NCBI GenBank assembly: GCA_963835855.1
Contig: CAWIHA010000040.1
Span: forward strand, 1 to 64,000
Direction of reading: 5' to 3'
From: CAWIHA01 sp963835855
GTDB lineage: Bacteria; Acidobacteriota; Terriglobia; Bryobacterales; Bryobacteraceae
DNA length: 64,000 nucleotides
How positions within the stretch are numbered: the stretch's first letter is position 1; each line of letters opens with the position of its first letter. Positions 1 to 8,255 of the stretch are shown piece after piece. The position numbers were made by a program, and so were the translations under genes. Below the pieces are notes generated by a model that was not told the DNA's origin, searched no databases, and was given only the letters and a program-made list of their open reading frames with translations.

Positions 1-549
1 CGTCCTCCGCCCACTATTCACAGGCAGCTATTCCTCACCAGCGAAAACTTACACACGATGCTGCTGAGCGTTTCCTTCGAGTCCATCGTCGCCATCGGTA
101 TGACCATTCTGCTGGTCTCCGGCGGCTTCGACCTGTCGGTCGGCTCGACCGCAGCCCTGACCGGCGCGGTGACCGCCATGTGCCTCGCCGCGGGCATGCC
201 CGTGCCTGTGGCGATCCTGATTGGTCTGGCGCTCGGCGTCCTCATCGGTCTCGTCAACGGCTTCATCATTGCCAAGATCGGTATCAACGCGTTCATCACC
301 ACGCTGGCGATGATGGGTATCGTGCGCGGCGCGCTGCTGGTCACCACCAAGGGGCGGAACATCTCCAGTCTGCCGGATTCGTTCAACGCCATCGGCCAGG
401 GCGTCAGACGATTCATATCCCTTTGTCCCTCCTCTGTTTGTTGGATCCCGCGCCCGCAATCGGGCTGCCGGAACCAACGGCGCAGCAAAAAGATATTGCT
501 GTTCGCCACCGGCCGGAAGGGCATCTTTGGTGCCAAATTGGGGCACTGA
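1..549 (+). pseudogene. Truncated sugar ABC transporter permease (RbsC-like)
   Basis: The frame is open from the first base, so the true start lies upstream of the window. Codons to about position 402 encode a typical RbsC-type inner-membrane permease: hydrophobic helices around the GGFDLSVGS motif and the segment NAFITTLAMMGIVRGAL. This family forms the channel of ribose/galactose-type ABC importers. After SFNAIGQG the similarity stops abruptly and the remaining ~49 codons are polar, Arg/Cys-rich and unlike any permease. The family is about 320 residues long and the second half of the transmembrane core is missing. I read this as a gene broken by deletion or rearrangement near base 403. No ATPase or binding-protein gene is visible in the window. 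Family assignment is strong; the cause of the break is inferred. Confidence 0.75.
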
Positions 550-702
550 AAACATTGGGATTGGGATGCGGGTGAGGCCCGGAGATCTGTAAGAATTTAC
601 ATACGCCCCAGCCCCGGGCGAGGTTGCTGAAGCCACCGCGGTGGTACCGTGAGCCATCTGCGTACTGGACAAAGCAGGGCCAAACGCCATTTAATAGTCT
701 TT
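550..702. other. Intergenic / junction region with no recognised gene
   Basis: Together with the non-homologous tail of the broken permease (from about 403) this makes roughly 300 bases between the permease remnant and the cupin gene with nothing recognisable. No insertion sequence ends, tRNA or convincing hairpin were seen. It may hold the promoter of the cupin gene, but no clear -35/-10 pair stands out. Confidence 0.4.
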
Positions 703-1929
703 ATGCCCAGTACATCTCTAATCCGGGAAGCGCTGTCCAGCGGTGAAGGGATTGTCCGGCTGGCACCATGTTGGGTGGCCCGATCCTTCCTCATTCCCGG
801 AGGCCGTCTAAAATTGGATGCTCACGACCTGCATGCGCTGGGAGCGCATCGCGGCGGCATCGACGAGCGCTGGCTCGCCTCGACCACGCACGCCGACAAC
901 GGTGCGGGCGCGCTCCAAGACGAGGGTCTGAGCTACATCGTTCTGGATGGCGGCCGCGCGCTTCTGAAAGAAGCCATCGAGAAGCTCGGCGATGAATTCC
1001 TGGGCCCCGAAGTGATGCACGAGCAGGGCGGTTGGAACGTGCTCGCAAAATTCTCCGACAACCTGGGCCCAGTCCCTCACCACATACACCAGCGGGAGGA
1101 GCACGCAAAACAGGTGGGCCACAGGGGTAAACACGAGGCCTACTATTTCCCTCCGCAGTTCAACGCATGCGTGGGCGTGTTCCCGTACACCTTCATGGGT
1201 CTGAACCCGGGCACAACCACAGATGATGTGCGGCAGTGCTTGGAGCAGTGGGACGCAGGCGATAACGGCATCCTTTACCATTCGCGCGCTTACAAGCTCA
1301 GGCCGGGCACGGGTTGGCAGATCGATGCCGGCATCCTGCATGCGCCGGGAACGTTGGTCACCTACGAGGTGCAGCAGAACTCGGATGTGGCGGCGACGTT
1401 CCAGTCCATGAACGAGGGCCGCCCGGTCCCCCGCCGCCTGTTGGTAAAAGATGTCCCGCCCGAGCGCCACGGCGACCTGGACTACCTGGTTGGCATGCTC
1501 GATTGGGAGGCGAACACCGACCCCGAGTTCGTTTCTCATCGGTTGTTCTGGCCCGCGGCGGTGCAGCCGGAAGAAGTGATGGCCGATTGCGGGTATTTGG
1601 AGAAGTGGGTGGTGTATTCGACGCCGTATTACTCGGCTCAGGAGCTGACGGTTTTGCCGGGCCGCCATGTCTTCATCCGCGATGCCGCAGCTTACGGTCT
1701 CATCGTGATCCAGGGATGGGGCACGGTGGGCCGCCTGGAAGTCGAATCGCCTACTGTGATCCGCAACGGCCACATGACCAAAGACGAGCTTTTCGTCAGC
1801 GCGGCGGCGGCCAAGGAAGGGATCGTGGTGCGGAATCGCAGCGATCGGGAAGACCTGGTGATGCTCAAGCATTTCGGGCCGGGCAACCCGGAAGCGGAGG
1901 CGCTGATTCCGGGACGCGACGGGAGGTAA
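703..1929 (+). CDS. Cupin-type, mannose-6-phosphate-isomerase-like protein
   Basis: A protein of about 408 residues from the ATG at 703; an in-frame GTG at 649 would add 18 residues, but the conserved-looking part begins around MPSTSLIREALSSGEG. The centre contains PHHIHQREEHA, a His/Glu cluster typical of a metal-binding cupin, followed by GILYHSRAYKLRPGTGW and DAGILHAPGTLVTYE, which resemble the second cupin motif of class I phosphomannose isomerases. It is therefore probably a metal-dependent sugar-phosphate isomerase or sugar-binding cupin in the cytoplasm; the substrate cannot be told. The broken sugar permease just upstream fits a lost sugar-uptake locus. No strong ribosome-binding site is visible before 703. 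Confidence 0.6.
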   Translation: MPSTSLIREALSSGEGIVRLAPCWVARSFLIPGGRLKLDAHDLHALGAHRGGIDERWLASTTHADNGAGALQDEGLSYIVLDGGRALLKEAIEKLGDEFLGPEVMHEQGGWNVLAKFSDNLGPVPHHIHQREEHAKQVGHRGKHEAYYFPPQFNACVGVFPYTFMGLNPGTTTDDVRQCLEQWDAGDNGILYHSRAYKLRPGTGWQIDAGILHAPGTLVTYEVQQNSDVAATFQSMNEGRPVPRRLLVKDVPPERHGDLDYLVGMLDWEANTDPEFVSHRLFWPAAVQPEEVMADCGYLEKWVVYSTPYYSAQELTVLPGRHVFIRDAAAYGLIVIQGWGTVGRLEVESPTVIRNGHMTKDELFVSAAAAKEGIVVRNRSDREDLVMLKHFGPGNPEAEALIPGRDGR

Positions 1930-1988
1930 TCGCCAGCTCGGTTGTCACCTGCCCCCAGCCGCTCGCATCTATTAAGATGGGAATAGAG

Positions 1989-2205
1989 ATGCCTCTTTAC
2001 GAATACCGTTGTTCGGGTTGCGGTGAAACCTTTGAGGAGGCTCCGGCGCATGCAGGACGCCGACACCGGCCTGGTTTGCCCAAAGTGCCAGTCCGGGCAG
2101 ATCGAGCGCCTGCTATCGACGTTTGCGAGCCGGATGGGTTCGGCTGAGACGGTTGGTGCATGCGGCGCGCCCGCGTCGGCCTGTGGCTCCGGCCGCTTCA
2201 GTTGA
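1989..2205 (+). pseudogene. FmdB-family zinc-ribbon regulatory protein, frameshifted
   Basis: From the ATG at 1989 the frame reads MPLYEYRCSGCGETFEE, the hallmark start of the FmdB family with its first Cys-x2-Cys knuckle. The expected continuation, LRRMQDADTGLVCPKCQS with the second knuckle, is in another frame beginning at 2041. One extra G in the GAGGAGG run (around 2040) explains this exactly: removing it joins the two parts into a normal ~72-residue small zinc ribbon ending at 2205. FmdB proteins are short putative regulators first noted in formamidase operons. As written the gene is broken; a sequencing error is as likely as a real mutation. Confidence 0.8.
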
Positions 2206-2305
2206 ACAAGCTGACAGGCCGGCGGTCTGCCAGCCACTTTCCCCCGCAAGCGCCTGCGCGAAATTCAGCGCGTAATCCACACCGTTGACGAACGCCGTTT
2301 GCTTA

Positions 2306-2324
2306 TGTACATTGTATGTGTACA
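2306..2324. promoter_or_regulatory. Probable GntR (YtrA-type) operator
   Basis: Two copies of the palindrome TGTACA (2306-2311 and 2319-2324) are spaced 7 bases apart and end 7 bases before the start codon of the GntR gene. YtrA-type regulators commonly bind GTAC-containing inverted repeats over their own promoter, so autorepression is the simplest reading. The operator overlaps the position where a ribosome-binding site would lie. Confidence 0.55.
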
Positions 2325-2331
2325 GTAAACA

Positions 2332-2730
2332 ATGGCACGCCCCTCATCGCTGTTGCGCATCGACCTGGACTCACCGGTCCCGCTCTATCGCCAAATCGTC
2401 GATGCTTTTCGAGCTTTACTCGTAAGCCGCAAACTCCAGCCCGGCGATCAGCTTCCTCCCGTTCGGCAGCTCGCGATCGATCTCGGTATTCACTTCAACA
2501 CAGTCGCAGAAGCGTACCGCACCCTCGCGGAAGAAGGCTGGCTCGACCTGAAGCGCCGGCGTGGAGCGCTGGTATTAGACCGCGCCCAACCGCGCGAGGC
2601 GGGCCCGGAGGCAGTGACCACCTTCGCCCAACGGCTTCGGGAATTGATCGCGAAAGTGCAAACGACGGGCGTGCCGCGCAAGCTGATCGCGCGGGAGCTT
2701 CGCCGCCTCGCGGAAGGACTTGAGAAATGA
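2332..2730 (+). CDS. GntR-family transcriptional regulator, YtrA-type
   Basis: A 132-residue DNA-binding protein. Residues ~14-80 form the GntR winged helix-turn-helix (PLYRQIVDAFRALLVSRK, then LPPVRQLAIDLGIHFNTVAEAY and a wing ending GALVL). Only a short C-terminal helix-rich tail follows, as in the YtrA subfamily, which lacks a large effector domain. The stop overlaps the start of the next gene (ATGA at 2727), so the two are translationally coupled; in this class the regulator usually controls the membrane protein beside it. Directly upstream is a double TGTACA motif that is probably its operator. Confidence 0.85.
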   Translation: MARPSSLLRIDLDSPVPLYRQIVDAFRALLVSRKLQPGDQLPPVRQLAIDLGIHFNTVAEAYRTLAEEGWLDLKRRRGALVLDRAQPREAGPEAVTTFAQRLRELIAKVQTTGVPRKLIARELRRLAEGLEK

Positions 2731-3776
2731 AACCGGACGTCTTCGCTTTTCTTGCTCCAGTGATTTTTGTTGCCTGGTCGATGTGCTATGCACCCGTGAT
2801 GACCCGGCCGAGATTCTTCTTTGCGGTCACCGTCGCGCCGGGATTCTGGCGCACGCCGCAGGCACTTCAAATTCTGCGCAGATATCGGATCGAAGTGATC
2901 GCGGTTTCGGCGCTCGCTTTGGGGGGCGGCGCGGTTGCGCTGCGCACCGGCCAAGCGCTCTTCTTCACAGCGGGAATACTCTGCCAAGGTGTTGGCAGCA
3001 TTGCCGCGGCGATGCGCGCTCATAGATTTGCACTGGCTTACGGGGCGCCAAGGAGCGGAGTCCGCCAAGCGCTGCTCGTTCCTCGCCGCGACTCGCTTCC
3101 GGGCGGCCCCGCGGCATGGGCCGGCCCCTTTGCGGCCCTGGGCGCGGCCGCTGCGTATCTCAAGCTGCATTGGAATCAGATTCCGCAACGCTTTCCGATC
3201 CATTGGGGCTTCGACGGCCGTCCCAACGGTTGGGCCACTCGCACCTTCGGCGGCGTGTATGGCGCTCTCCTCTTCGGCGCCGGCATATGTGCGCTGTTTC
3301 TACTGATGTCTTATGGAGTTCTCCGCAGTTCGCGGGGAGATGCCGGAGTTCGGCGCGCGACGCTCCGATTGTTGCTGGGCGTGCAGTACTTCATGGCCCT
3401 GCTCTTTTGCTGGGCCGCCACCAGTTCTTTGCGGATCAGGTCGAACATGCCAGGGACTGAAACCGTTATCGTGCTCGTGACACCGCTGGCCTTAGTCGTC
3501 CTTGTGATCTGGCTTCTTGCCCGCCAGTACGCGCAAAGCAACCAGGAGCAGTTCAACATGCGCGGCTACGGGCTCGGCATCGAGCAGCCGGCGGCGGACT
3601 CCAGTCGAGACCGATGCTGGAAGCTCGGCCTGTTTTACTACAATCCAGACGATTCGGCGCTCTTCATAGAGAAGCGCTTCGGCGTTGGTTACGATATCAA
3701 CTTCGCCAATCGCTGGGCCTGGATTTTCTTTGCGGTTCTTGCGGGATCGATCGCGCTTCCATTTCTGCTTCACTGA
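2727..3776 (+). CDS. DUF1648/DUF5808 multi-pass membrane protein
   Basis: A 349-residue inner-membrane protein with about seven hydrophobic segments. Near residue 155 it has FPIHWGFDGRPNGWATRT, the DUF1648 signature also found in SdpI-like immunity/regulatory proteins, and near the C-terminus DRCWKLGLFYYNPDDSALF with a following GYDINFANRW, typical of DUF5808. Proteins of this architecture are regularly paired with a YtrA-type GntR regulator, as here, through a 4-base overlap. Biochemical function is unknown; a role in envelope stress or resistance to a membrane-active agent is inference from the SdpI link. A short intergenic region follows before the next gene. Confidence 0.8.
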   Translation: MKPDVFAFLAPVIFVAWSMCYAPVMTRPRFFFAVTVAPGFWRTPQALQILRRYRIEVIAVSALALGGGAVALRTGQALFFTAGILCQGVGSIAAAMRAHRFALAYGAPRSGVRQALLVPRRDSLPGGPAAWAGPFAALGAAAAYLKLHWNQIPQRFPIHWGFDGRPNGWATRTFGGVYGALLFGAGICALFLLMSYGVLRSSRGDAGVRRATLRLLLGVQYFMALLFCWAATSSLRIRSNMPGTETVIVLVTPLALVVLVIWLLARQYAQSNQEQFNMRGYGLGIEQPAADSSRDRCWKLGLFYYNPDDSALFIEKRFGVGYDINFANRWAWIFFAVLAGSIALPFLLH

Positions 3777-4104
3777 ATTGGCCAAACATGCTTCACCACT
3801 ACCCGTGGATGGGAGCATTGCTTATAGGGGAAAGCGCGCCGGGCCCATTTCCGCCACAGCCGCTAGCGTCGAAACCGAAGTCCAAATCAGTTGTGCGGAG
3901 GTTGACAGCTTGTTTCCGGTGCGCCTCAAGGGACGATTTTCAAACTTCTGGAGTGGCGCAATTACCGCAACGCCGGGTTCTTAGAGCTACGCCGCCGGAA
4001 GTAAGGGAAAAGTTCGTGACGCGGCCAGCCGCACAAGGGTAACCTCAGCGAATCAGTTGTCGTCTTCACAAATGTAATTAAGACGGCAATCGGAGCTGGC
4101 GATT
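3777..4104. other. Intergenic region, no gene seen
   Basis: About 330 bases between the DUF1648 gene and the collagen-like secreted protein. Short open frames here lack ribosome-binding sites and recognisable sequence. It presumably carries the promoter of the next gene; no clear terminator hairpin was found. Confidence 0.4.
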
Positions 4105-5229
4105 ATGCAACGACTCGCAACGGCAATGTTGTTAGGGGCTTTAGCTACTGCCGCGCAAACAGCGCAACCGCGACCGGATGTTCAAGGCTCGGCGCAAGCG
4201 GAAAGCACTACCGCGGTATCGGCGATTGTGGTTCCGGCGGGAACCACGGTTTCCTTGGCGTTGACCAGCCCCATCTGGGCCAAGACAGCCAATGATGGGG
4301 ATAACGTTTATGCGGAGACGGCCTTCCCTGTGACGGTAAACAACCAAATGGTGATTCCGCCAGGTACATATGTACAGGGACAGATCGACACACTGACGCG
4401 GCCGGGCTGGTTTTCGCCCCATGCCGAGTTCCAGATTCATTTCACGAAGATCATCTTCGTGAACGGCTATACGGTTGAGGTTCCTGTCTCCGGAGATGCA
4501 ACATCCGGGCAGCCGGCGGCTCCTGACGGCGATGTAATTGCCGCCGTGGCCGACCCCTATGTGCGGGTCAGTGTCACAAACGACATCCTTCTCGACAACG
4601 GCTCGCAGGTCCAGATGGTCTTGCAGGTCCCTCTCGAATTGGATGCGGCCAATGTGGCCGCTGCCGTGCGCCGCTCCAATCATAAGCCGCTTGGTCCGTT
4701 CAAATCCGCGACGCTATGCCGGCCCATTCCCGCCGATCCGGGAACGCCAGACACGATCATACCCGGCAGTCCGGGCATGCCTGGTACGCCGGACATTGTC
4801 ATCCCAGGAGCGCCTGGAACGCCGGACATAGTGATACCGGGTACTCCTGCAACGCCGGGAACGCCGGACACGGTCATACACGGGAGTCCGGGATCACCGG
4901 GTGTGACGTGCCCCGGCCCTCCCGTCGTGACATCCAACCCAAAGGTTCAGAAATACAGCAAATCGTTCCGTATCGACGCCCCGGTGCAGATCTCAGGAAA
5001 GCAACTATCCGCTGGAATCTATAAGGCTAGTTGGAAAGGATCGGGCCTCCTGGCTCAGGTGGATATTTTTCAGAACGGAAATTCCGCCGTTAGCGTGCAG
5101 GCGCGAGTCGTCCGATTGAACAGGAGATCGCCAGCCGACACACCGGGGACGCGTACCAATCCCGACGGTTCGGTTTCCGTGCAGTCGCTCCGGTTCGCGG
5201 GCGAGACCTTCGCCCTGTACTTTGACTAA
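4105..5229 (+). CDS. Secreted protein with collagen-like Pro/Gly tract
   Basis: A 374-residue protein with a short N-terminal signal peptide (MQRLATAMLLGALATAAQT). Residues ~40-190 form a conserved globular part containing PAGTTVSLALTSPIWAKTA and VIPPGTYVQGQID, shared with the paralog directly downstream. Residues ~211-272 are a Pro/Gly-rich tract of repeated PGTPD.VIPG units, after which comes a ~100-residue C-terminal domain ending in FALYFD. The globular part resembles uncharacterised acidobacterial exported proteins; I do not know its function. The tract is collagen-like in composition but not a strict Gly-X-Y array, so a stalk or linker role is more likely than a true triple helix. Confidence 0.6.
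   Translation: MQRLATAMLLGALATAAQTAQPRPDVQGSAQAESTTAVSAIVVPAGTTVSLALTSPIWAKTANDGDNVYAETAFPVTVNNQMVIPPGTYVQGQIDTLTRPGWFSPHAEFQIHFTKIIFVNGYTVEVPVSGDATSGQPAAPDGDVIAAVADPYVRVSVTNDILLDNGSQVQMVLQVPLELDAANVAAAVRRSNHKPLGPFKSATLCRPIPADPGTPDTIIPGSPGMPGTPDIVIPGAPGTPDIVIPGTPATPGTPDTVIHGSPGSPGVTCPGPPVVTSNPKVQKYSKSFRIDAPVQISGKQLSAGIYKASWKGSGLLAQVDIFQNGNSAVSVQARVVRLNRRSPADTPGTRTNPDGSVSVQSLRFAGETFALYFD
4735..4920 (+). repeat. Degenerate tandem repeat encoding PGTPDxVIPG units
   Basis: About five degenerate copies of a ~30-36-base GC-rich unit lie in frame in the secreted-protein gene, encoding PGTPDTIIPG, PGTPDIVIPG (twice) and PGTPDTVIHG with PGSPGMPG/PGTPATPG spacers. Such units can change copy number by slippage, so length may vary between strains. 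Confidence 0.75.
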
Positions 5230-5310
5230 GGTATGAGATAATTCGCGGAACAGGGCTTTTGAAAGTGTAACGCTTTGCACATTTTTTTCAAGACAGGAGA
5301 GACACTTTTT

Positions 5311-6027
5311 ATGCGAATATTTGTCTTCGTTGGACTACTGGCTGCCGCGGCTTGCTGGGCGCAAGAGGCGGCATCGAATCCTCAGCCGCCGTCTTCCCAG
5401 GTTTCAGCACAGGCGGCAGCCGCTTCCCAGAAACAGACGATCACCGTTCCGGCGGGAACTCGAATTTCTTTATCGCTCGCCAGTCCGATTACAAGCAAGG
5501 CGGCGCGGCCCGGGGGCTCGGTCCGTGCGGTCACGGGGTTTCCCGTGACCGTGGGCACTCAGTTAGTGATTCCCGTCGGCACGTACGTGGAGGGCGTCAT
5601 TGATAAAGTGACGAAAAAAGGCCGGCCGGACGCCGGTCTGCAAATGCACTTCACTCGCATGCTATTCCCCAGCGGTTATGGCGTGGCCATTGACGGCGCC
5701 AACACGCAGGGCAAGGTCCTCCGTCCCGAGCCGAATTCCACGGAAATCGCCGCGCTCCCAAGCGTGAGCGGAGCAAACTACGCGCTGCCCTCACAATCGA
5801 CACCGGCGTTAACCCCACCGCCCCACGTGGGGCCCAGTACTGGAGAAATAGTTGGAATCGCCGTTGCAAGTGCCGTTCCCGTTGTGGCTATCCTATTGTG
5901 GCATCGCGGTAGAGGCGATCGCGTGATTTTTGACACCGGCTGGCAGTTCGAGATGGTTCTGCAAAGCCCGCTCACGCTCGACGCAGCGAGCGTTGCCGCG
6001 GCTGTCGCTGCTCCCAGCGCACAGTAA
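5311..6027 (+). CDS. Secreted protein, paralog of the upstream collagen-like gene
   Basis: A 238-residue protein starting at the ATG at 5311, preceded by AGGAGA at 5295-5300; an in-frame TTG at 5275 is a weaker alternative. It has a signal peptide (MRIFVFVGLLAAAACWAQ) and the same core as its neighbour: PAGTRISLSLASPITSKAA and LVIPVGTYVEGVIDKV. It lacks the collagen-like tract and instead has a hydrophobic stretch (GEIVGIAVASAVPVVAILLW) near residue 190 that could anchor it in a membrane. The shared C-terminal motif VLQSPLTLDAASVAAAV matches VLQVPLELDAANVAAAV upstream, so the pair arose by tandem duplication and divergence. Function unknown. Confidence 0.65.
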   Translation: MRIFVFVGLLAAAACWAQEAASNPQPPSSQVSAQAAAASQKQTITVPAGTRISLSLASPITSKAARPGGSVRAVTGFPVTVGTQLVIPVGTYVEGVIDKVTKKGRPDAGLQMHFTRMLFPSGYGVAIDGANTQGKVLRPEPNSTEIAALPSVSGANYALPSQSTPALTPPPHVGPSTGEIVGIAVASAVPVVAILLWHRGRGDRVIFDTGWQFEMVLQSPLTLDAASVAAAVAAPSAQ

Positions 6028-6194
6028 TTGGCGGGCCGCCCATCCTCGCTGCGGTGAAGACCGGGGAGTCCTAGGTTCTTGACATTCCCCAGTGTTCCAT
6101 GTTTGGCACGATTAGCAAGGGTGCCGGTATTGGCGACAGCAGTGACCACCGGTTTGGGGTTCCAACCCCACCATGTTATGTACGCCGCACTACG

Positions 6195-8255
6195 CTAGCG
6201 GTCAAGCCCCTCCGCCTCCAAGCTCACCAAGTGTTGTCCCCGAGGCAGCAATATCACGTACCGCCCCCGGTCCGTCGCTATTGCGTCAAGCGGCGCCGGC
6301 GCGCCGTCGATCTCCTGCCGCACCGGGGGCTGGTCCAGGATCGCGATGGCGCGGGATGCGCTTTGATACGCGAACTCGAGCCGGTTTCGGGCGACGGATG
6401 CGCTGTTCAACTCTCCATTGAAATCGAGCAGGCGGACCGGCGGCTGTTCGGAGGCGCTCTGGATGGAGTGAGCGCCCGGCGGCAACCACACGGTCTCTTC
6501 ATCGGCGGCTGGCCAGAGGCGGCCATCCACGCGCGCCGCTCCCTTCCAGCGAACGCCGGCCCCATGCGGGGATTCGATCACGAGGACGCCGCCGCTGCGC
6601 TCGACGCGGCTGACAGCGGCGCCGGCGGAGGCAATGTGCGGCCAATCCTGCGGCAGGATCGAGTTCTCGAAGTAGAGCGCAACGCGCGCGAACGACTCGG
6701 AGGCGAGCCGGACCAGTTGGAACAGTTCGACTCCGGTTTGTTGTTTTGTCGGGTACACGTCCTGGTAGCGCTCGACTACGTTGATGTCGATGGCGAGCCT
6801 GTGGGGACGCTGCGTGAGCGGCTGGTAGCGCTTTGCGATCTCAGGATACCTTTGGGGGCCGAGATTCCAGACGGTGGCCGGGTCTTCGACCATGAATGTG
6901 ACGTCGTGCTGCTCGGCAAGAGGCAAAGCCGCGGCGGCGTCCGCGCCGATCAGGTCCCGCATGCCGGTGTCGAACCGGTCGTCAACGTGCGTCAGCACAA
7001 GATCGAGGTCCGGCTTATCGCGGCGGACGGTCTCGAGCTCTTCGATCCACTCGGTTTCGATGCGCCGCGCCAGCGACGCCCGGTAGTCGAGAAACTGGCG
7101 CAAGCGATTCGCGTCCGAGCCGCCCGGTTTGAAGAGATCGAGCGGATCGAAACCGTGCGCGGCGCGGAATTCCCGCCGCACATCGTCGTTCATCGGCGTG
7201 AAGCGCGAGGGGTTTGCAGCGCCTTCGAGCGATTCGAAGTAGAGCTCGGCGAGGTTGACGCCATCCCAATCGAAGCCCGCCAGGAGCTGCCGCATGCCGG
7301 CCGAGGCGGCATGGAAGCAGTCGCGATTCACCAGATTCATCAGCCTGCGCCAGTCCAGGTGGGCATCCTGGAGCGTCGCGGTCTTCTCGCGCCACCCGGC
7401 GTGGGCCTCCCAGAATTTCTCGCTCACGTGCGGCAGCTCGAGCCAGGCGTAAACAAGGATGCCGTGCCGATGGCACGCCGCGATCAGTTCGGCGAGGCGC
7501 CGGTCACGTTCTTCATCCCGGTCGTAATAGTGCCAGGCAGCGACGTGCAGCGCCGCGATGCCGGCGGTTCGCCAGCGCCGGGCGAAATATTCGAGATCGA
7601 CGCGCGCTCGGTATGCCGGATCGAAAAACGCCCACAGGCGCCGCGACCGGAACGGCGGCTGGCAGCCGAGGTCCACGAGCGCGTGCATCAGGTACGGAAA
7701 CCGCTCGTATCCGTGCTCGCCCGGAGGAGCGGCGACCCACAACACGCCTCCTGCGCCGCGCTCGAAACCTGCCAGGAGCGGCGCCTTGCTGAAGCGCTCG
7801 CGGGCGAAGACACGCGCTTCGGTGGGGACTTCGAAGACCGGCATCTCGAGCGCCTGCTCCCAAATGATGCGGAGCTGCGGCTGGCGTAAGTCCTCTACGC
7901 TCCGCACGCGCACGCGGTCCTTTGTGGTACGGAAACCGAGGGCGCTCGCAACCGCCGACTGCCCTTCAACGACGAGGAACGCACCCGCTTGGGCGCGCGC
8001 CAGCCACGTCTCCGGCGGACCGGCTGCCCCTTCGCGAAGAACGAAGATGGCCGTGTCGCCGCCGGCAGCCTGCCTCTTGAATCCGAGCGACGACAGCACT
8101 TCCGGCCAGCTGCCCGGGTCGCCGCCGGCGATACGGAAGAAGATGCCGTGCGCGGAGGCAGGGGCAAGAGCTAGCGACGCGGCGGCGATCAAAAGCCTGA
8201 ACGCGCGCCGCGCCGCCAACCTACTGCCGCGGGGAGAATCAACGGCTGAGCGCAT
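6195..8255 (-). CDS. Putative exported glycoside hydrolase (TIM-barrel)
   Basis: A 686-residue exported protein starting at the ATG at 8255, which overlaps the end of the preceding gene by 17 bases; a hydrophobic signal segment (FRLLIAAASLALAPASAHG) follows. Residues ~205-500 look like a TIM-barrel hydrolase: an Arg-rich strand start (RLWAFFDPAY), AAWHYYDRDEERDRRL, HRHGILVYAWLELPHVS and FDWDGVNLAELYFES, where the acidic residues could be catalytic. This resembles the hydrolase half of exopolysaccharide-export proteins such as PgaB, but similarity is only at fold and motif level. It is transcribed just after a TPR/beta-barrel outer-membrane protein, which supports a role in trimming or releasing an exported polysaccharide. 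Substrate unknown. Confidence 0.55.
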   Translation of the reverse strand: MRSAVDSPRGSRLAARRAFRLLIAAASLALAPASAHGIFFRIAGGDPGSWPEVLSSLGFKRQAAGGDTAIFVLREGAAGPPETWLARAQAGAFLVVEGQSAVASALGFRTTKDRVRVRSVEDLRQPQLRIIWEQALEMPVFEVPTEARVFARERFSKAPLLAGFERGAGGVLWVAAPPGEHGYERFPYLMHALVDLGCQPPFRSRRLWAFFDPAYRARVDLEYFARRWRTAGIAALHVAAWHYYDRDEERDRRLAELIAACHRHGILVYAWLELPHVSEKFWEAHAGWREKTATLQDAHLDWRRLMNLVNRDCFHAASAGMRQLLAGFDWDGVNLAELYFESLEGAANPSRFTPMNDDVRREFRAAHGFDPLDLFKPGGSDANRLRQFLDYRASLARRIETEWIEELETVRRDKPDLDLVLTHVDDRFDTGMRDLIGADAAAALPLAEQHDVTFMVEDPATVWNLGPQRYPEIAKRYQPLTQRPHRLAIDINVVERYQDVYPTKQQTGVELFQLVRLASESFARVALYFENSILPQDWPHIASAGAAVSRVERSGGVLVIESPHGAGVRWKGAARVDGRLWPAADEETVWLPPGAHSIQSASEQPPVRLLDFNGELNSASVARNRLEFAYQSASRAIAILDQPPVRQEIDGAPAPLDAIATDRGRYVILLPRGQHLVSLEAEGLDR

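Noticed and set aside
6099..7889. A 596-codon plus-strand frame opposite the hydrolase gene
   Set aside because: Low-complexity Arg/Glu composition and no ribosome-binding site; the minus-strand protein has a signal peptide and fold motifs.
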